Of a DNA stretch of 64,000 bases, positions 1 through 8,296 are shown in pieces. Under the pieces are notes generated by a model. That model did not search any database. It saw nothing but the letters and a program-made list of their open reading frames with translations, and had not been told where the DNA came from. The DNA is from Parazoarcus communis (GTDB lineage Bacteria; Pseudomonadota; Gammaproteobacteria; Burkholderiales; Rhodocyclaceae), in the NCBI RefSeq assembly GCF_003111665.1, contig NZ_CP022188.1, positions 1,612,001 through 1,676,000 on the forward strand, in the 5' to 3' direction. Each line of letters opens with the position of its first letter. Within the stretch, counting starts at the first letter, position 1. The translations under genes and the position numbers were made by a program.

Positions 1-812
1 GTGTGCAGAACCGGGAGCCGGGAACCGGACTGGGGCTGACCATCACACAGTTGCTGACCGAGTTGATGGGCGGCGAGCTCAGTGTGCGCAGCGAGCCGGG
101 CAAGGGGAGTTATTTCGGGGTGCGCATCTACCTCCCGGCGCAGACCGCGGATCAGGGCGACACTCAGGTCATGACCGCGGTGACCGGATATGGCGGGCAG
201 CGGTGCAGGGTATTGGTGGTCGATGACGAGGCCGACCACCGGCAACTGATCATCGGGCTGCTCAATCCGCTGGGCTTTCTCTGCACAGAGGCCGCAAGCG
301 GCGCCGACTGCCTGTCCCTGCTCGAAACCGAGGTGCCCGACGTGGTGCTGCTCGACATCAGCATGAGCGGCATGGACGGCTGGACCTGCGCACACCGGAT
401 TCGTACTGCCGGTCATCGCTGTCCGATCATCATGGTTTCGGCCAATGTATTCGACAACCGCCCCGAGCAACTGCTCGCAGCGCAGTGCCAGGGTTTCGTC
501 AGCAAGCCGGTGCGCGAGTCGGAACTGCTCGCCTGCCTGGGGGCCGTGCTGGAGATCGACTGGTTGCGCGCCGAGCGCCCGCCGCGGGAGAGTGCGGGCG
601 CCGAGCTGCCGGAGAACACGCTTGCGGCCGATGATCGGGCCAGTCTTACCGCACTGCTCAGAATCGGTCATGTGCAGGGTGCGCGGCGGGAGTTGCAGCG
701 CATTGCCGCTGGCGCACCGGGCGTGACTGCCGCGTGCGAACATCTTTCCGCCCTGATCGATAACTATGAGCTGGAGCGTTGTATGGACTATCTCGGAGTG
801 CCCGCGTCATGA
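1..812 (+). CDS. Hybrid sensor histidine kinase, C-terminal part (5' end outside window)
   Basis: Only the 3' end of the gene is present and the frame is open to the window edge. The first visible residues (GTGLGLTI) are the G2 box of a histidine-kinase ATPase domain. A CheY-like receiver follows at about residues 68-185 of the visible part, with the acidic DD pair, phospho-acceptor Asp in VVLLDIS and the Lys of SKPVRE. A helical tail of about 80 residues ends the protein. It should pass phosphate to the next gene, whose ATG overlaps this stop codon (ATGA). The input domain and signal are not visible. Confidence 0.85.
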   Translation, partial: VQNREPGTGLGLTITQLLTELMGGELSVRSEPGKGSYFGVRIYLPAQTADQGDTQVMTAVTGYGGQRCRVLVVDDEADHRQLIIGLLNPLGFLCTEAASGADCLSLLETEVPDVVLLDISMSGMDGWTCAHRIRTAGHRCPIIMVSANVFDNRPEQLLAAQCQGFVSKPVRESELLACLGAVLEIDWLRAERPPRESAGAELPENTLAADDRASLTALLRIGHVQGARRELQRIAAGAPGVTAACEHLSALIDNYELERCMDYLGVPAS

Positions 813-1714
813 CGGTGGAGATCCCGGAGGTCGAACGCGTCGTTCTTCTGGTGGACGACATGCCGTCGAGCCTGGATTTTCTGGTTCAGGCGCTGGACCA
901 GGCGGGTTATACCGTGCTCGTTGCCTCCGGCGGCGAATCGGCCTTGCGTCTGCTCGATCTCAGTGTGCCGGATGCAATCCTGATGGATGCAGTCATGCCG
1001 GGCATGGACGGTTTCGAGGTCTGCCGCCGGATCAAGGCAGTCGATGCCTACGCGCATGTTCCGGTCATCTTCATGACCGGGCTGGCTGAAACGGAGGATG
1101 TGCTTGCCGGCTTCGCTGCGGGCGGCGTGGACTATGTGGTGAAGCCGGTCCGGATTCCCGAGGTCCTTGCGCGCCTGGCCACGCATGCGCGTAACGCGCG
1201 GCTTGCACGACTGTCGCGCGAGGCGCTGGATATCGGAGGCCACGGCGTGGTGTTGCTCGACGGACTGGGGCGGATTGCCTGGCAGTCGCCGCAGGCCGAG
1301 GGCTGGCTCACCGTGCTCTTTGGCAGTGCGGAGGCGGCGGCGGAATGGCTGCGGGGGCTGATTGCAGATCCCGCCCGGGATAGCGGCGAAACCCGGGTGA
1401 TGCCCGATGGGCGGAGCCTGCAGTTGCGCCCGCTGGGGCCTGCCGGAATAGGCGAGACCATGATCTTTCTGTCGCTGCGGCAGCCGGGCAATGTCCAGCC
1501 CGCGCGGCCTGCGCTGTCTACGCTGACCCGGCGCGAAACCGAGGTGCTGTCGTGGATCGCGAAGGGCAAGACCAATCGTGACATTGGCGACATCCTCGGG
1601 ATGAGTCCGCGCACGGTCAACAAGCATCTTGAGCACGTTTTCGAGAAGCTGGGCGTGGAAACGCGCGCTGCTGCGGCCGCGCTGGCAATCCGCGAGTTTG
1701 ATCCGGAGCCCTGA
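809..1714 (+). CDS. Two-component response regulator, receiver plus LuxR-type HTH
   Basis: A 301-residue protein. The N-terminal receiver (about 10-125) has the DD pair, phospho-acceptor Asp near residue 60 ([13 protein letters not shown]) and Lys in YVVKPVR. A linker of about 100 residues follows. The C-terminus has a LuxR/GerE helix-turn-helix ([20 protein letters not shown] and [17 protein letters not shown], about 235-295). The ATG at 809 overlaps the kinase stop by four bases, so the longer in-frame start at 779 is not needed. It is the likely output partner of the upstream hybrid kinase. Target genes cannot be told from the sequence. Confidence 0.9.
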   Translation: MTVEIPEVERVVLLVDDMPSSLDFLVQALDQAGYTVLVASGGESALRLLDLSVPDAILMDAVMPGMDGFEVCRRIKAVDAYAHVPVIFMTGLAETEDVLAGFAAGGVDYVVKPVRIPEVLARLATHARNARLARLSREALDIGGHGVVLLDGLGRIAWQSPQAEGWLTVLFGSAEAAAEWLRGLIADPARDSGETRVMPDGRSLQLRPLGPAGIGETMIFLSLRQPGNVQPARPALSTLTRRETEVLSWIAKGKTNRDIGDILGMSPRTVNKHLEHVFEKLGVETRAAAAALAIREFDPEP

Positions 1715-1728
1715 GCGCCCGGGGGCGT

Positions 1729-1734
1729 TACAAT
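1729..1734 (+). promoter_or_regulatory. Possible -10 element upstream of gmk
   Basis: TACAAT lies 53 bases before the gmk start in the 73-base gap after the regulator gene. A second candidate, TATAGT, lies at 1771-1776 and would give a very short leader. No convincing -35 was found for either. Confidence 0.3.
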
Positions 1735-1787
1735 CCTCACTTTCCGCCGCATTGTCCCAGCGGCGCGCCGTATAGTGAGAGCCTGAA

Positions 1788-2402
1788 ATGTCCGGAACCC
1801 TTTTTATCGTCACCGCGCCTTCCGGCGCCGGCAAGACCACGCTGGTGCGGGGTCTGCTCGAACGCGATCCGCAGGTGCAGTTGTCCATCTCCTACGCCAC
1901 CCGCGAGCCGCGCCCGGGCGAGCAGAACGGGCGTGAGTACCACTTCGTTGACGTACCCACGTTCCGTGCCCTGCGCGACCGCGGTGAGTTTCTCGAATGG
2001 GCCGAGGTGCACGGAAACTATTATGCGACCTCCAAGGTCTGGCTTAAGGAGCAGATCGAGTTGGGGCGCGATACGCTGCTGGAAATTGACTGGCAGGGTG
2101 CGCAGCAGGTACGCAAGGCATTTCCCGCCGCGGTGGGGGTGTTCATCCTGCCGCCGTCTCTCGATGAACTGGAAAACAGGCTGCGCGGACGGGGTACGGA
2201 TAGTGACGATGTCATCAATCGCCGCCTGCTTGGCGCACGTGGCGAGATGCGGCACGTGGCCGAGTTCGACTACGTTATAATTAACAACGAGTTGCAAGTC
2301 GCGCTCGAAGATCTGGTTGCCGTCGTTCGCGCTTCGCGCCTGCGTAACGCCAATCAGCACCAGCGACACCCGCAGTATTTTGATTTCCTTGAACAGGACT
2401 GA
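1788..2402 (+). CDS. gmk: Guanylate kinase
   Basis: A 204-residue cytoplasmic enzyme that phosphorylates GMP to GDP with ATP. The P-loop APSGAGKTTL is at residues 10-19. The GMP-binding region (SISYATREPRPGEQNGREYHFV) and the lid and Asp region (LLEIDWQGAQQVR) follow. Length is normal for the family. The order gmk-rpoZ-spoT is the conserved proteobacterial arrangement and links GMP supply with ppGpp metabolism. It ends three bases before rpoZ. Confidence 0.98.
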   Translation: MSGTLFIVTAPSGAGKTTLVRGLLERDPQVQLSISYATREPRPGEQNGREYHFVDVPTFRALRDRGEFLEWAEVHGNYYATSKVWLKEQIELGRDTLLEIDWQGAQQVRKAFPAAVGVFILPPSLDELENRLRGRGTDSDDVINRRLLGARGEMRHVAEFDYVIINNELQVALEDLVAVVRASRLRNANQHQRHPQYFDFLEQD

Positions 2403-2405
2403 GTC

Positions 2406-2621
2406 ATGGCCCGCATCACCATCGAAGAATGTCTGAAGAGAATTCCGAACCGCTTCCAGCTCACGCTGGTGGCGACCTACCGTGCCCGTCAGCTGACCCT
2501 CGGCGGCACGCCCCAGATCGACATGGACCAGCATGAACGTGACAAGCCGACCGTGATCGCGCTGCGCGAAATTGCTGAGGGCAAGGTTGGCCTGGAAATG
2601 CTTAACCGCGGTCAGGCCTGA
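2406..2621 (+). CDS. rpoZ: RNA polymerase omega subunit
   Basis: A 71-residue protein beginning [19 protein letters not shown], the standard omega N-terminus, with RARQL and [13 protein letters not shown]. It binds the beta' subunit, helps polymerase assembly and forms part of a ppGpp site. It lies between gmk and spoT as in most proteobacteria. Confidence 0.98.
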   Translation: MARITIEECLKRIPNRFQLTLVATYRARQLTLGGTPQIDMDQHERDKPTVIALREIAEGKVGLEMLNRGQA

Positions 2622-2645
2622 TTGCGCGCGGGGCGAGGCGAGACC

Positions 2646-4847
2646 ATGGAAACCGACCTCGCGCCCGCGCCCCCGCAACCTTTTCGCCCGCCCGCATCGA
2701 GTGCGGTTCCAATCGACTTCGAGCGGCTGCGCGAAAAGCTTGCCACTTATCTGAAGCCTGAAGACCTCGGGCGAGTTGAAGCGGCATACCATTTTTCGGC
2801 CAGAGCGCATGAGGGGCAGTTCCGCATCAGCGGCGAGCCCTATGTGTCGCACCCGGTGGCGGTCACCTCCATCGTTGCCGACTGGCATCTCGACCCCCAG
2901 GCCCTGATTGCTGCGCTCCTTCACGATGTGATGGAGGACACGCACATCTCCAAGGCGGAGATTGCCGAGCGTTTCGGCAAGACTTCTGCCGAGCTGGTGG
3001 ATGGCCTGTCCAAGCTGGACAAGATCGAATTCCGTTCGCAGGAAGAGGCGCAGGCCGAGAACTTCCGCAAGATGTTGCTGGCCATGGCGAGCGACCTGCG
3101 GGTGATCCTCATCAAGCTTGCCGACCGCCTGCACAACATGCGTACGCTCGATTGCGTGCGCCCGGCCAAGCGTCGCCGGATTGCCAGCGAAACGCTGGAG
3201 ATCTATGCCCCGATCGCCAACCGGCTCGGGCTCAACAACATCTATCGCGAGCTGCAGGAGCTGTCCTTCGAGCACAAGTACCCGATGCGTTTCCGGGTGC
3301 TGGCCAAGGCCATCCGCGCTGCGCGCGGCAACCGCCGCGAGGTGGTGGGCAAGGTGCTCTCCACGATCGAGGAGCGACTGCCGCAGTGGGGCATCACCGC
3401 CGAGGTCTATGGGCGTGAGAAGCACCTGTACAGCATCTACCGAAAGATGATGGAAAAGCACCTGTCGTTCTCGCAGGTGCTCGATATCTACGGTTTCCGC
3501 GTGATCGTGCACGACGTGCCCTCGTGCTACCTCGCACTCGGCGCCCTGCATTCGATGTACAAGCCGGTGCCCGGCAAGTTCAAGGACTACCTCGCGATAC
3601 CGCGCGCCAACGGTTATCAGAGTCTGCACACGACGCTGATCGGGCCTTTCGGCACGCCGGTCGAGGTGCAGATCCGCACCCGCGAGATGCATCACATCGC
3701 CGAGTCGGGCGTGGCCTCGCACTGGCTGTACAAGGAAGACGAGAAGACGCTCACCGAACTGCAGCAGAAAACGCATTCCTGGCTGCAGTCGCTGCTCGAG
3801 CTGCAATCCACCTCGGTCGGCGCTGCCGAGTTCCTGGAGCACGTCAAGATCGACCTCTTCCCGGGCGAGGTGTACGTGTTCTCACCGATGGGCAAGATCT
3901 TCAACCTGCCGCGCGGCTCGACGCCGGTCGACTTCGCCTACGCGGTGCATACCGACGTGGGCAATCGCTGCGTGGCCTGCCGCATCAATTCCGACCTGAT
4001 GCCCCTGCGCAGCGAACTGCGCAACGGCGACCAGGTGGAGATCATCACCGCTGCACATGCCGCGCCCAATCCGGCCTGGCTGTCCTATGTGCGCACCGGC
4101 AAGGCCCGCGCGCAGATCCGCCATTTCCTCAAGAATGCGCAACAGGAAGAGTCGGTCGCGTTGGGCGAACGCCTGCTCAACCAGGCATTGCGCCCGCACG
4201 GCCTCACCCTGGGGCAGATCTCCACCTTCGCCTGGGACCGTTTCCTGCGCGATCGCGGTGTGCGCATCAAGAAGGACATTTTCGCCGACATCGGGCTCGG
4301 CAAGCGCCTGCCGGTCATCGTGGCGCGGCGCCTGTCGCAGGCGCAGGACCAGGAGTCGGGGCGCCCCGACGTGGTCAAGCCCAAGCCCGCCGGCGCGATC
4401 CAGATCCGTGGCAGCGAAGGCATTGCAGTGCAGCTGGCACGCTGCTGCCAGCCGATTCCGGGCGATCCGATCATTGGCACCATTCGCAAGGGCCAGGGGC
4501 TGGAAGTGCATTTGCACGACTGTCCGGTGGTCGCCAAGTTGCGTGGCGACCGCGCGCGCTGGGTGGATGTCGAGTGGGAGCCGAGCGACGAGCGTCTGTT
4601 CGATGTCACCATCCGCGTGCTGAGCAAGAATTCCCGCGGTGTGCTGGCCCGCGTGGCCAGTGCGATCTCAGAGGAAGACTGCAACATCCAGACCGTCAAC
4701 ATGGACAACGAGCAGGGCGATTACACCGCTCTCAACCTGACCGTGCAGGTGCGTGATCGCATGCACCTGGCCCGCGTCATGCGCGCGGTCAGGCGCGTTC
4801 CCGAAGTGGTCAGGATCGGCCGCCTCAAGGCCGACGGCCGCGTCTGA
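2646..4847 (+). CDS. spoT: Bifunctional (p)ppGpp synthetase/hydrolase, RelA/SpoT family
   Basis: A 733-residue stringent-response enzyme. The N-terminal HD hydrolase domain keeps His-Asp at about residue 93 (LLHDVMEDT), so ppGpp degradation should be active. The synthetase domain includes GYQSLHTTLIGPFG (about 323) and VEVQIRTREMH. TGS (about 395-455) and C-terminal ACT (about 655-730) domains follow. The ATG at 2646 is preceded by a purine-rich stretch (ggcgaggcgag) and is preferred over the in-frame TTG at 2622. It is last in the gmk-rpoZ-spoT group. Confidence 0.97.
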   Translation: METDLAPAPPQPFRPPASSAVPIDFERLREKLATYLKPEDLGRVEAAYHFSARAHEGQFRISGEPYVSHPVAVTSIVADWHLDPQALIAALLHDVMEDTHISKAEIAERFGKTSAELVDGLSKLDKIEFRSQEEAQAENFRKMLLAMASDLRVILIKLADRLHNMRTLDCVRPAKRRRIASETLEIYAPIANRLGLNNIYRELQELSFEHKYPMRFRVLAKAIRAARGNRREVVGKVLSTIEERLPQWGITAEVYGREKHLYSIYRKMMEKHLSFSQVLDIYGFRVIVHDVPSCYLALGALHSMYKPVPGKFKDYLAIPRANGYQSLHTTLIGPFGTPVEVQIRTREMHHIAESGVASHWLYKEDEKTLTELQQKTHSWLQSLLELQSTSVGAAEFLEHVKIDLFPGEVYVFSPMGKIFNLPRGSTPVDFAYAVHTDVGNRCVACRINSDLMPLRSELRNGDQVEIITAAHAAPNPAWLSYVRTGKARAQIRHFLKNAQQEESVALGERLLNQALRPHGLTLGQISTFAWDRFLRDRGVRIKKDIFADIGLGKRLPVIVARRLSQAQDQESGRPDVVKPKPAGAIQIRGSEGIAVQLARCCQPIPGDPIIGTIRKGQGLEVHLHDCPVVAKLRGDRARWVDVEWEPSDERLFDVTIRVLSKNSRGVLARVASAISEEDCNIQTVNMDNEQGDYTALNLTVQVRDRMHLARVMRAVRRVPEVVRIGRLKADGRV

Positions 4848-4905
4848 CAGATCGACCCTGCCGCCGCCCGACGCGCGGCAGGCAGACCGCCCGCGTCCGA
4901 CCTGC

Positions 4906-4911
4906 TAGAAT
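4906..4911 (+). promoter_or_regulatory. Possible -10 element (TAGAAT) before the DUF3460 gene
   Basis: TAGAAT lies 30 bases upstream of the ATG at 4941, in the 93-base gap after spoT. It suggests a separate transcript for the small gene and its followers. The -35 is weak or absent. The gap also holds an imperfect CTGCCG/CGGCAG hairpin (about 4858-4881) without a T-tract. Confidence 0.35.
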
Positions 4912-4940
4912 CCCGCGGGTCTACGAGGGAGAAAGGCGTC

Positions 4941-5129
4941 ATGGCGATCTACGAATCAGAACACACCAAATTCATGCGTGAGTGGATGGAGAAGCACCCT
5001 GAGCAGGCTGTCGAGCAGCGGCAGGGACGTGCGCTGTGGTGGGACAAGCCGCAGGACCTCGAGGCGCAGAAGCGCGCGCAGGAATCCAAAGTGCCGTCCA
5101 AGGGCTACTACTACGACATCAACCACTGA
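4941..5129 (+). CDS. DUF3460 family protein
   Basis: A 62-residue charged soluble protein with MAIYESEHTKFMREWMEKHP and the tail GYYYDIN, matching the small DUF3460 family of betaproteobacteria. No function is known. A GAGGGAGAAAGG ribosome site precedes the ATG. It ends nine bases before the methyltransferase gene, so the two are probably cotranscribed. Confidence 0.85.
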   Translation: MAIYESEHTKFMREWMEKHPEQAVEQRQGRALWWDKPQDLEAQKRAQESKVPSKGYYYDINH

Positions 5130-5138
5130 TCCGCACTG

Positions 5139-5906
5139 ATGACCGAACCCGCCCGGAACGCGAGTCCGCTTCAGACCGACCCTCAGTTGCAGCGCTATTT
5201 CGCCAGCGAGGAAGAACGCCGGGTCAATACCCGAAAGCTGTTTGACAGTGCCGCTTCGGGCTATGACCGGGCGGAAAACATCACCGCGCTCGGTACCGGC
5301 CCGTGGTACCGGCGCTGGGCATTGCAGCGCAGCGGGCTGACCGCGGGCATGACCGTGCTCGACGTCGCCGCAGGTACCGGACTGGTTGCGCGCGAAGCGC
5401 AGCACATCATCGGCGACAAGGGCCGTTTGATGGCGCTCGATCCCTCGCCTGGCATGCTCGACGAGCTGCGCAAGAAGCTGGCGGTGGAAACCATCGAGGC
5501 TTACGCCGAGTCGATTCCGCTGCCCGAAAACAACGTCGATTTCGTCTCCATGGGCTACGCACTGCGCCATGTCGGCTCGCTTGAGCAGGCCTTCGGCGAG
5601 TATCTGCGCGTCCTGCGTCCGGGTGGCCGGACCTGCGTGATGGAGATCACCCGTCCGCGCAGCGCCTTCGGGCGGCTGATGATGCGCATCTACATCCGCG
5701 GCATCGTGCCCTTGCTGTCCCGGGTGGCGCGCTGCAATCCCGATGTGTCGATGCTCTGGGAGTATTACTGGGACACCATTCAGGCTGCCGTCGAGCCCGA
5801 GCGGGTGCTCGAGGCAATGCGTCAGGCCGGTTTCGAGGATGTGCGCTGCATGCTCACCCTGGGTGTATTCCGTGAGTATGTCGGCCGCAAACCTGTCACT
5901 GCCTGA
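5139..5906 (+). CDS. UbiE/COQ5-like class I SAM-dependent methyltransferase
   Basis: A 255-residue methyltransferase. SAM motif I is VLDVAAGTGLVA (about residues 72-83), followed by the acidic motif MALDPSPGML and the post-motif LRVLRPGGR. The N-terminal FDSAASGYDRAENI resembles the UbiE start. UbiE itself methylates ubiquinone and menaquinone precursors. This copy diverges from canonical UbiE in the C-terminal part, so the quinone substrate is inferred rather than shown. Confidence 0.75.
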   Translation: MTEPARNASPLQTDPQLQRYFASEEERRVNTRKLFDSAASGYDRAENITALGTGPWYRRWALQRSGLTAGMTVLDVAAGTGLVAREAQHIIGDKGRLMALDPSPGMLDELRKKLAVETIEAYAESIPLPENNVDFVSMGYALRHVGSLEQAFGEYLRVLRPGGRTCVMEITRPRSAFGRLMMRIYIRGIVPLLSRVARCNPDVSMLWEYYWDTIQAAVEPERVLEAMRQAGFEDVRCMLTLGVFREYVGRKPVTA

Positions 5907-5910
5907 GCGT

Positions 5911-7335
5911 ATGTCCCTGCCCGAGCGGCTCGCCTTCGTCGATCTCGAAACCACCGGCGCCAACCTGCAGCGTGACGGCATCACCGAGATCGCGATCATC
6001 CGCGTCGAGCAGGGGCGCGTCGTCGAGCGCTGGGAGAGCCTGGTCAACCCCGGGCGCTCGATCCCGCCCACCATCCAGAGCTTCATCGGCATCACCGACG
6101 AGATGGTGGCTGACGCGCCGGCATTCGCGGCACTTGCCGATGCGGTCGCGGCCCTGCTCGAGGGCTGCGTATTCGTCGCCCACAATGCGCGCTTCGATTA
6201 CGGCTTTCTCAAGAATGCCTTTGCCGGCCTTGGCCGCAGTCTGGATGCGCCGGTGTTGTGCACCATCAAGCTGTCGCGTGCGCTCTATCCGGAATTCCAC
6301 CGCCACGGGCTCGATGCGCTCATCGAGCGCCACGGTCTGGCATGCGGCGCGCGTCACCGGGCAATGGGCGATACCGATGCGCTGTGGCAGTTTGCCCAGC
6401 TGGTGGAGCAGTCCTTCCCTGCTGACACCCTGCAGCAGGCCGTCACGCGTGCGATGAAGGCGCCGGCCCGCCCGCCCGGCCTGCCCGAAGGGGCGATCGA
6501 GGGCATGCCGCCGTCGCCCGGCGTATACCTTTTCTTTGGCACCGAAACCGCGCCCGAGGGCGGGCGTCCCGACTTGCCGATCTACATCGGCAAGAGCGTG
6601 AATCTGCGCACCCGGGTGATGGAGCACTTTTCCGCCGCAACCCGCAAGGGCAAGGAAGCGGAGCTTGCACGTCAGGTCAAACGGGTGGACTGGATCGAGA
6701 CCGCGGGCGAGTTGGGCGCGCTCTTGCTCGAAGCCGACCTGGTCAAGACGCGTCAGCCACTGCATAACCGCCTGCTGCGCGCCAGCGAGGAAACCTTTGC
6801 CTTGCGCATGGTGCCTGGCCGCAAGCGGCCGCCCGTGCTTGAGCGCGTACGCATTTCGGACACCGATCCACGCGACTGGGAAGGGCTGTTCGGCGCGTTT
6901 CGCAACCGCAAGGAGGCGGAGAACCTGCTGCGCGAGCTCGCCCAAGCGTATCAGCTGTGCCCGCGCCGGCTCGGTATTGAGCCAGGCAGCAGCGGACCGT
7001 GCATGGCCTTCGGCATGAAGCGCTGCGCTGGTGTGTGTGCAGGGCGGGAGTCGTTCGAAGCGCACGATACGAGGCTGCTGGGCGCACTGGGTTCGGCCCG
7101 CCTCAAGCCCTGGCCATGGCCGGGTGCGGTGGTCCTGCCTGAAGTTCACGAAGCCAGCGGACGTACGGCATTCCATGTGGTCGACCACTGGTGCCATCTG
7201 GGGAGCGTCGAAACGCGGGATGAAGTGGCTGCCGTGCTCGACAGCGTGCAGCCCCGCTTTGAACTCGATACTTACCGCATCCTGAGCCGCTGGCTCGCCG
7301 CCGCCGAAAATCTCGCGGTGGCCGAGCCGCTTTAG
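5911..7335 (+). CDS. DnaQ-type 3'-5' exonuclease fused to UvrC-like GIY-YIG endonuclease (Cho-like)
   Basis: A 474-residue protein. The N-terminal DEDDh exonuclease has DLETTG (Asp11/Glu13), HNARFDYGFL and HRAMGDTDAL. A GIY-YIG nuclease starts near residue 203 (SPGVYLFF, then IYIGKS at about 225) and is followed by a UvrC-like region with CxxR/CPRR and MKRCAGVCAG. Such fusions are annotated as PolIII epsilon-like/Cho proteins and are linked to DNA repair. The start at 5911 follows the previous stop by four bases. An in-frame ATG at 5878 would overlap by 29 bases and cannot be excluded. Confidence 0.85.
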   Translation: MSLPERLAFVDLETTGANLQRDGITEIAIIRVEQGRVVERWESLVNPGRSIPPTIQSFIGITDEMVADAPAFAALADAVAALLEGCVFVAHNARFDYGFLKNAFAGLGRSLDAPVLCTIKLSRALYPEFHRHGLDALIERHGLACGARHRAMGDTDALWQFAQLVEQSFPADTLQQAVTRAMKAPARPPGLPEGAIEGMPPSPGVYLFFGTETAPEGGRPDLPIYIGKSVNLRTRVMEHFSAATRKGKEAELARQVKRVDWIETAGELGALLLEADLVKTRQPLHNRLLRASEETFALRMVPGRKRPPVLERVRISDTDPRDWEGLFGAFRNRKEAENLLRELAQAYQLCPRRLGIEPGSSGPCMAFGMKRCAGVCAGRESFEAHDTRLLGALGSARLKPWPWPGAVVLPEVHEASGRTAFHVVDHWCHLGSVETRDEVAAVLDSVQPRFELDTYRILSRWLAAAENLAVAEPL

Positions 7336-7339
7336 CGGC
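7326..7339. terminator. Short hairpin between convergent genes
   Basis: GCCGC-TTTA-GCGGC straddles the stop codon of the exonuclease gene, 16 bases from the end of the convergent regulator gene. No long T-tract follows, so terminator function is tentative. Confidence 0.25.
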
Positions 7340-7354
7340 GCCTGGCCGTCACGC

Positions 7355-8047
7355 TCAGCCCGCAGCGCAACTGCGCAGCATCGCCAGATTGTCCAGCATC
7401 AGCCCGCGGCGCCCCAATGGGCGAATCATGCCGTCACGCATGAAGCGCGACAGCACGCGCGACAGGGTTTCCGGCGTCAGGTTGAGCTGTGCGGCGATGT
7501 TCTGTTTGTCGGTATCGAGCTGGATTTCGAAATGCTCGGCGCTCTCGGGCGCAAGCCGCGACAGGTAGTGGGCAACGCGCTGCGTGCTGGTGCCCTGCAG
7601 GCAGATCTGCAGGTTCTCGATCAGGTCGTAGATGGACGACGAAAGGCGCAACGTCATTGCATTGGCGAACGAAGCCGAGGCAGCCATCGAGGAGCGTAAC
7701 GAAGTGCTGCGGATCAGCAGCAGGTTGCTGTCACGTGTGGCCTGGGCGGTGAAGAGCTGCGGTCGGCCGAGCAGGGCTGCCTCCTCGCCGAACAGTGCGC
7801 CCGTGCCGGCAACCTGTATGATCTTCTCGGCCCCGCTGGCGGAAATCAGTGAGCACTTGACCTCGCCACTGAGCACGACCCACATGCAGTCTGCTGCATC
7901 GTGACAGTGCGTGACGATCTCGCCGCGCTCGCAATGAAGCACACGGCCACCGTCGATCAGTCGCAACATGCCCTCGTTGTCGAGCAGGTCGAACGGCGAG
8001 GTACGGGCAAGGGTCGAAAAAAATGTGGAAACAGGTTCGGCGGTCAT
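7355..8047 (-). CDS. Crp/Fnr family transcriptional regulator
   Basis: A 230-residue protein with an N-terminal cyclic-nucleotide-binding-like domain (about 15-140) and a C-terminal HTH (about 160-225). The recognition helix TPETLSRVLSRF carries the Glu...Ser-Arg triad that reads TTGAT half-sites in FNR, so DNA specificity is probably FNR-like. Cysteines at 39, 48 and 54 do not have the FNR iron-sulphur spacing, so it is more like a Dnr/NarR-type sensor. AAGGAGC precedes the ATG. It is divergent from narXL, which points to control of nitrate or nitrogen-oxide respiration. Confidence 0.85.
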   Translation of the reverse strand: MTAEPVSTFFSTLARTSPFDLLDNEGMLRLIDGGRVLHCERGEIVTHCHDAADCMWVVLSGEVKCSLISASGAEKIIQVAGTGALFGEEAALLGRPQLFTAQATRDSNLLLIRSTSLRSSMAASASFANAMTLRLSSSIYDLIENLQICLQGTSTQRVAHYLSRLAPESAEHFEIQLDTDKQNIAAQLNLTPETLSRVLSRFMRDGMIRPLGRRGLMLDNLAMLRSCAAG

Positions 8048-8152
8048 CGTACTAGCTCCTTGCGGCCGACTCGTGGTAGCCGCGTTTTGTCCAGTTTAGG
8101 GCGTATTCCCGCGCGTCTGAATCCGCACCCCGGCGTGTCTCGGTCACCGGAG

Positions 8153-8168
8153 TACCTCCGAAGAGGTA
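8153..8168. promoter_or_regulatory. Candidate NarL 7-2-7 heptamer pair
   Basis: TACCTCC-GA-AGAGGTA matches the NarL/NarP inverted heptamer arrangement (TACYYMT-N2-AKRRGTA) with one mismatch in the left arm. It lies between the divergent regulator gene and narX, just upstream of a candidate -35. Autoregulation of narXL, or control of the Crp/Fnr gene, is inferred. Confidence 0.55.
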
Positions 8169-8174
8169 TGGGCG

Positions 8175-8203
8175 TTTCGCCTCAATGCCTTGTTTACTAT
8201 AGA
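8175..8203 (+). promoter_or_regulatory. Candidate sigma70 promoter for narXL
   Basis: TTTCGC (8175-8180) and TATAGA (8198-8203) are spaced by 17 bases. They lie about 95 bases before the narX ATG and seven bases downstream of the NarL-like site. Confidence 0.45.
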
Positions 8204-8247
8204 CATGATTTTTGAGTACTGGGGACGTTTTATGCCCTTGGCTTGTT

Positions 8248-8279
8248 GGGGGTACCCCCTCATATCCGGGTTTTCCCGG
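8248..8279. repeat. Palindrome and hairpin in the narX leader
   Basis: GGGGGTACCCCC (8248-8259) is a perfect 12-base palindrome. It is followed by CCGGG-TTTT-CCCGG (8266-8279), a five-pair stem just before the AGGAGC ribosome site at 8285-8290. The pair sits in the inferred narX 5' leader and could affect translation. Confidence 0.5.
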
Positions 8280-8296
8280 GCTTCAGGAGCAAGAAA

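Noticed and set aside
7355-8047. Regulator called as oxygen-sensing FNR with a 4Fe-4S cluster
   Set aside because: The N-terminal cysteine spacing of FNR is absent; only scattered Cys39, Cys48 and Cys54 are present, so only Crp/Fnr family is claimed.
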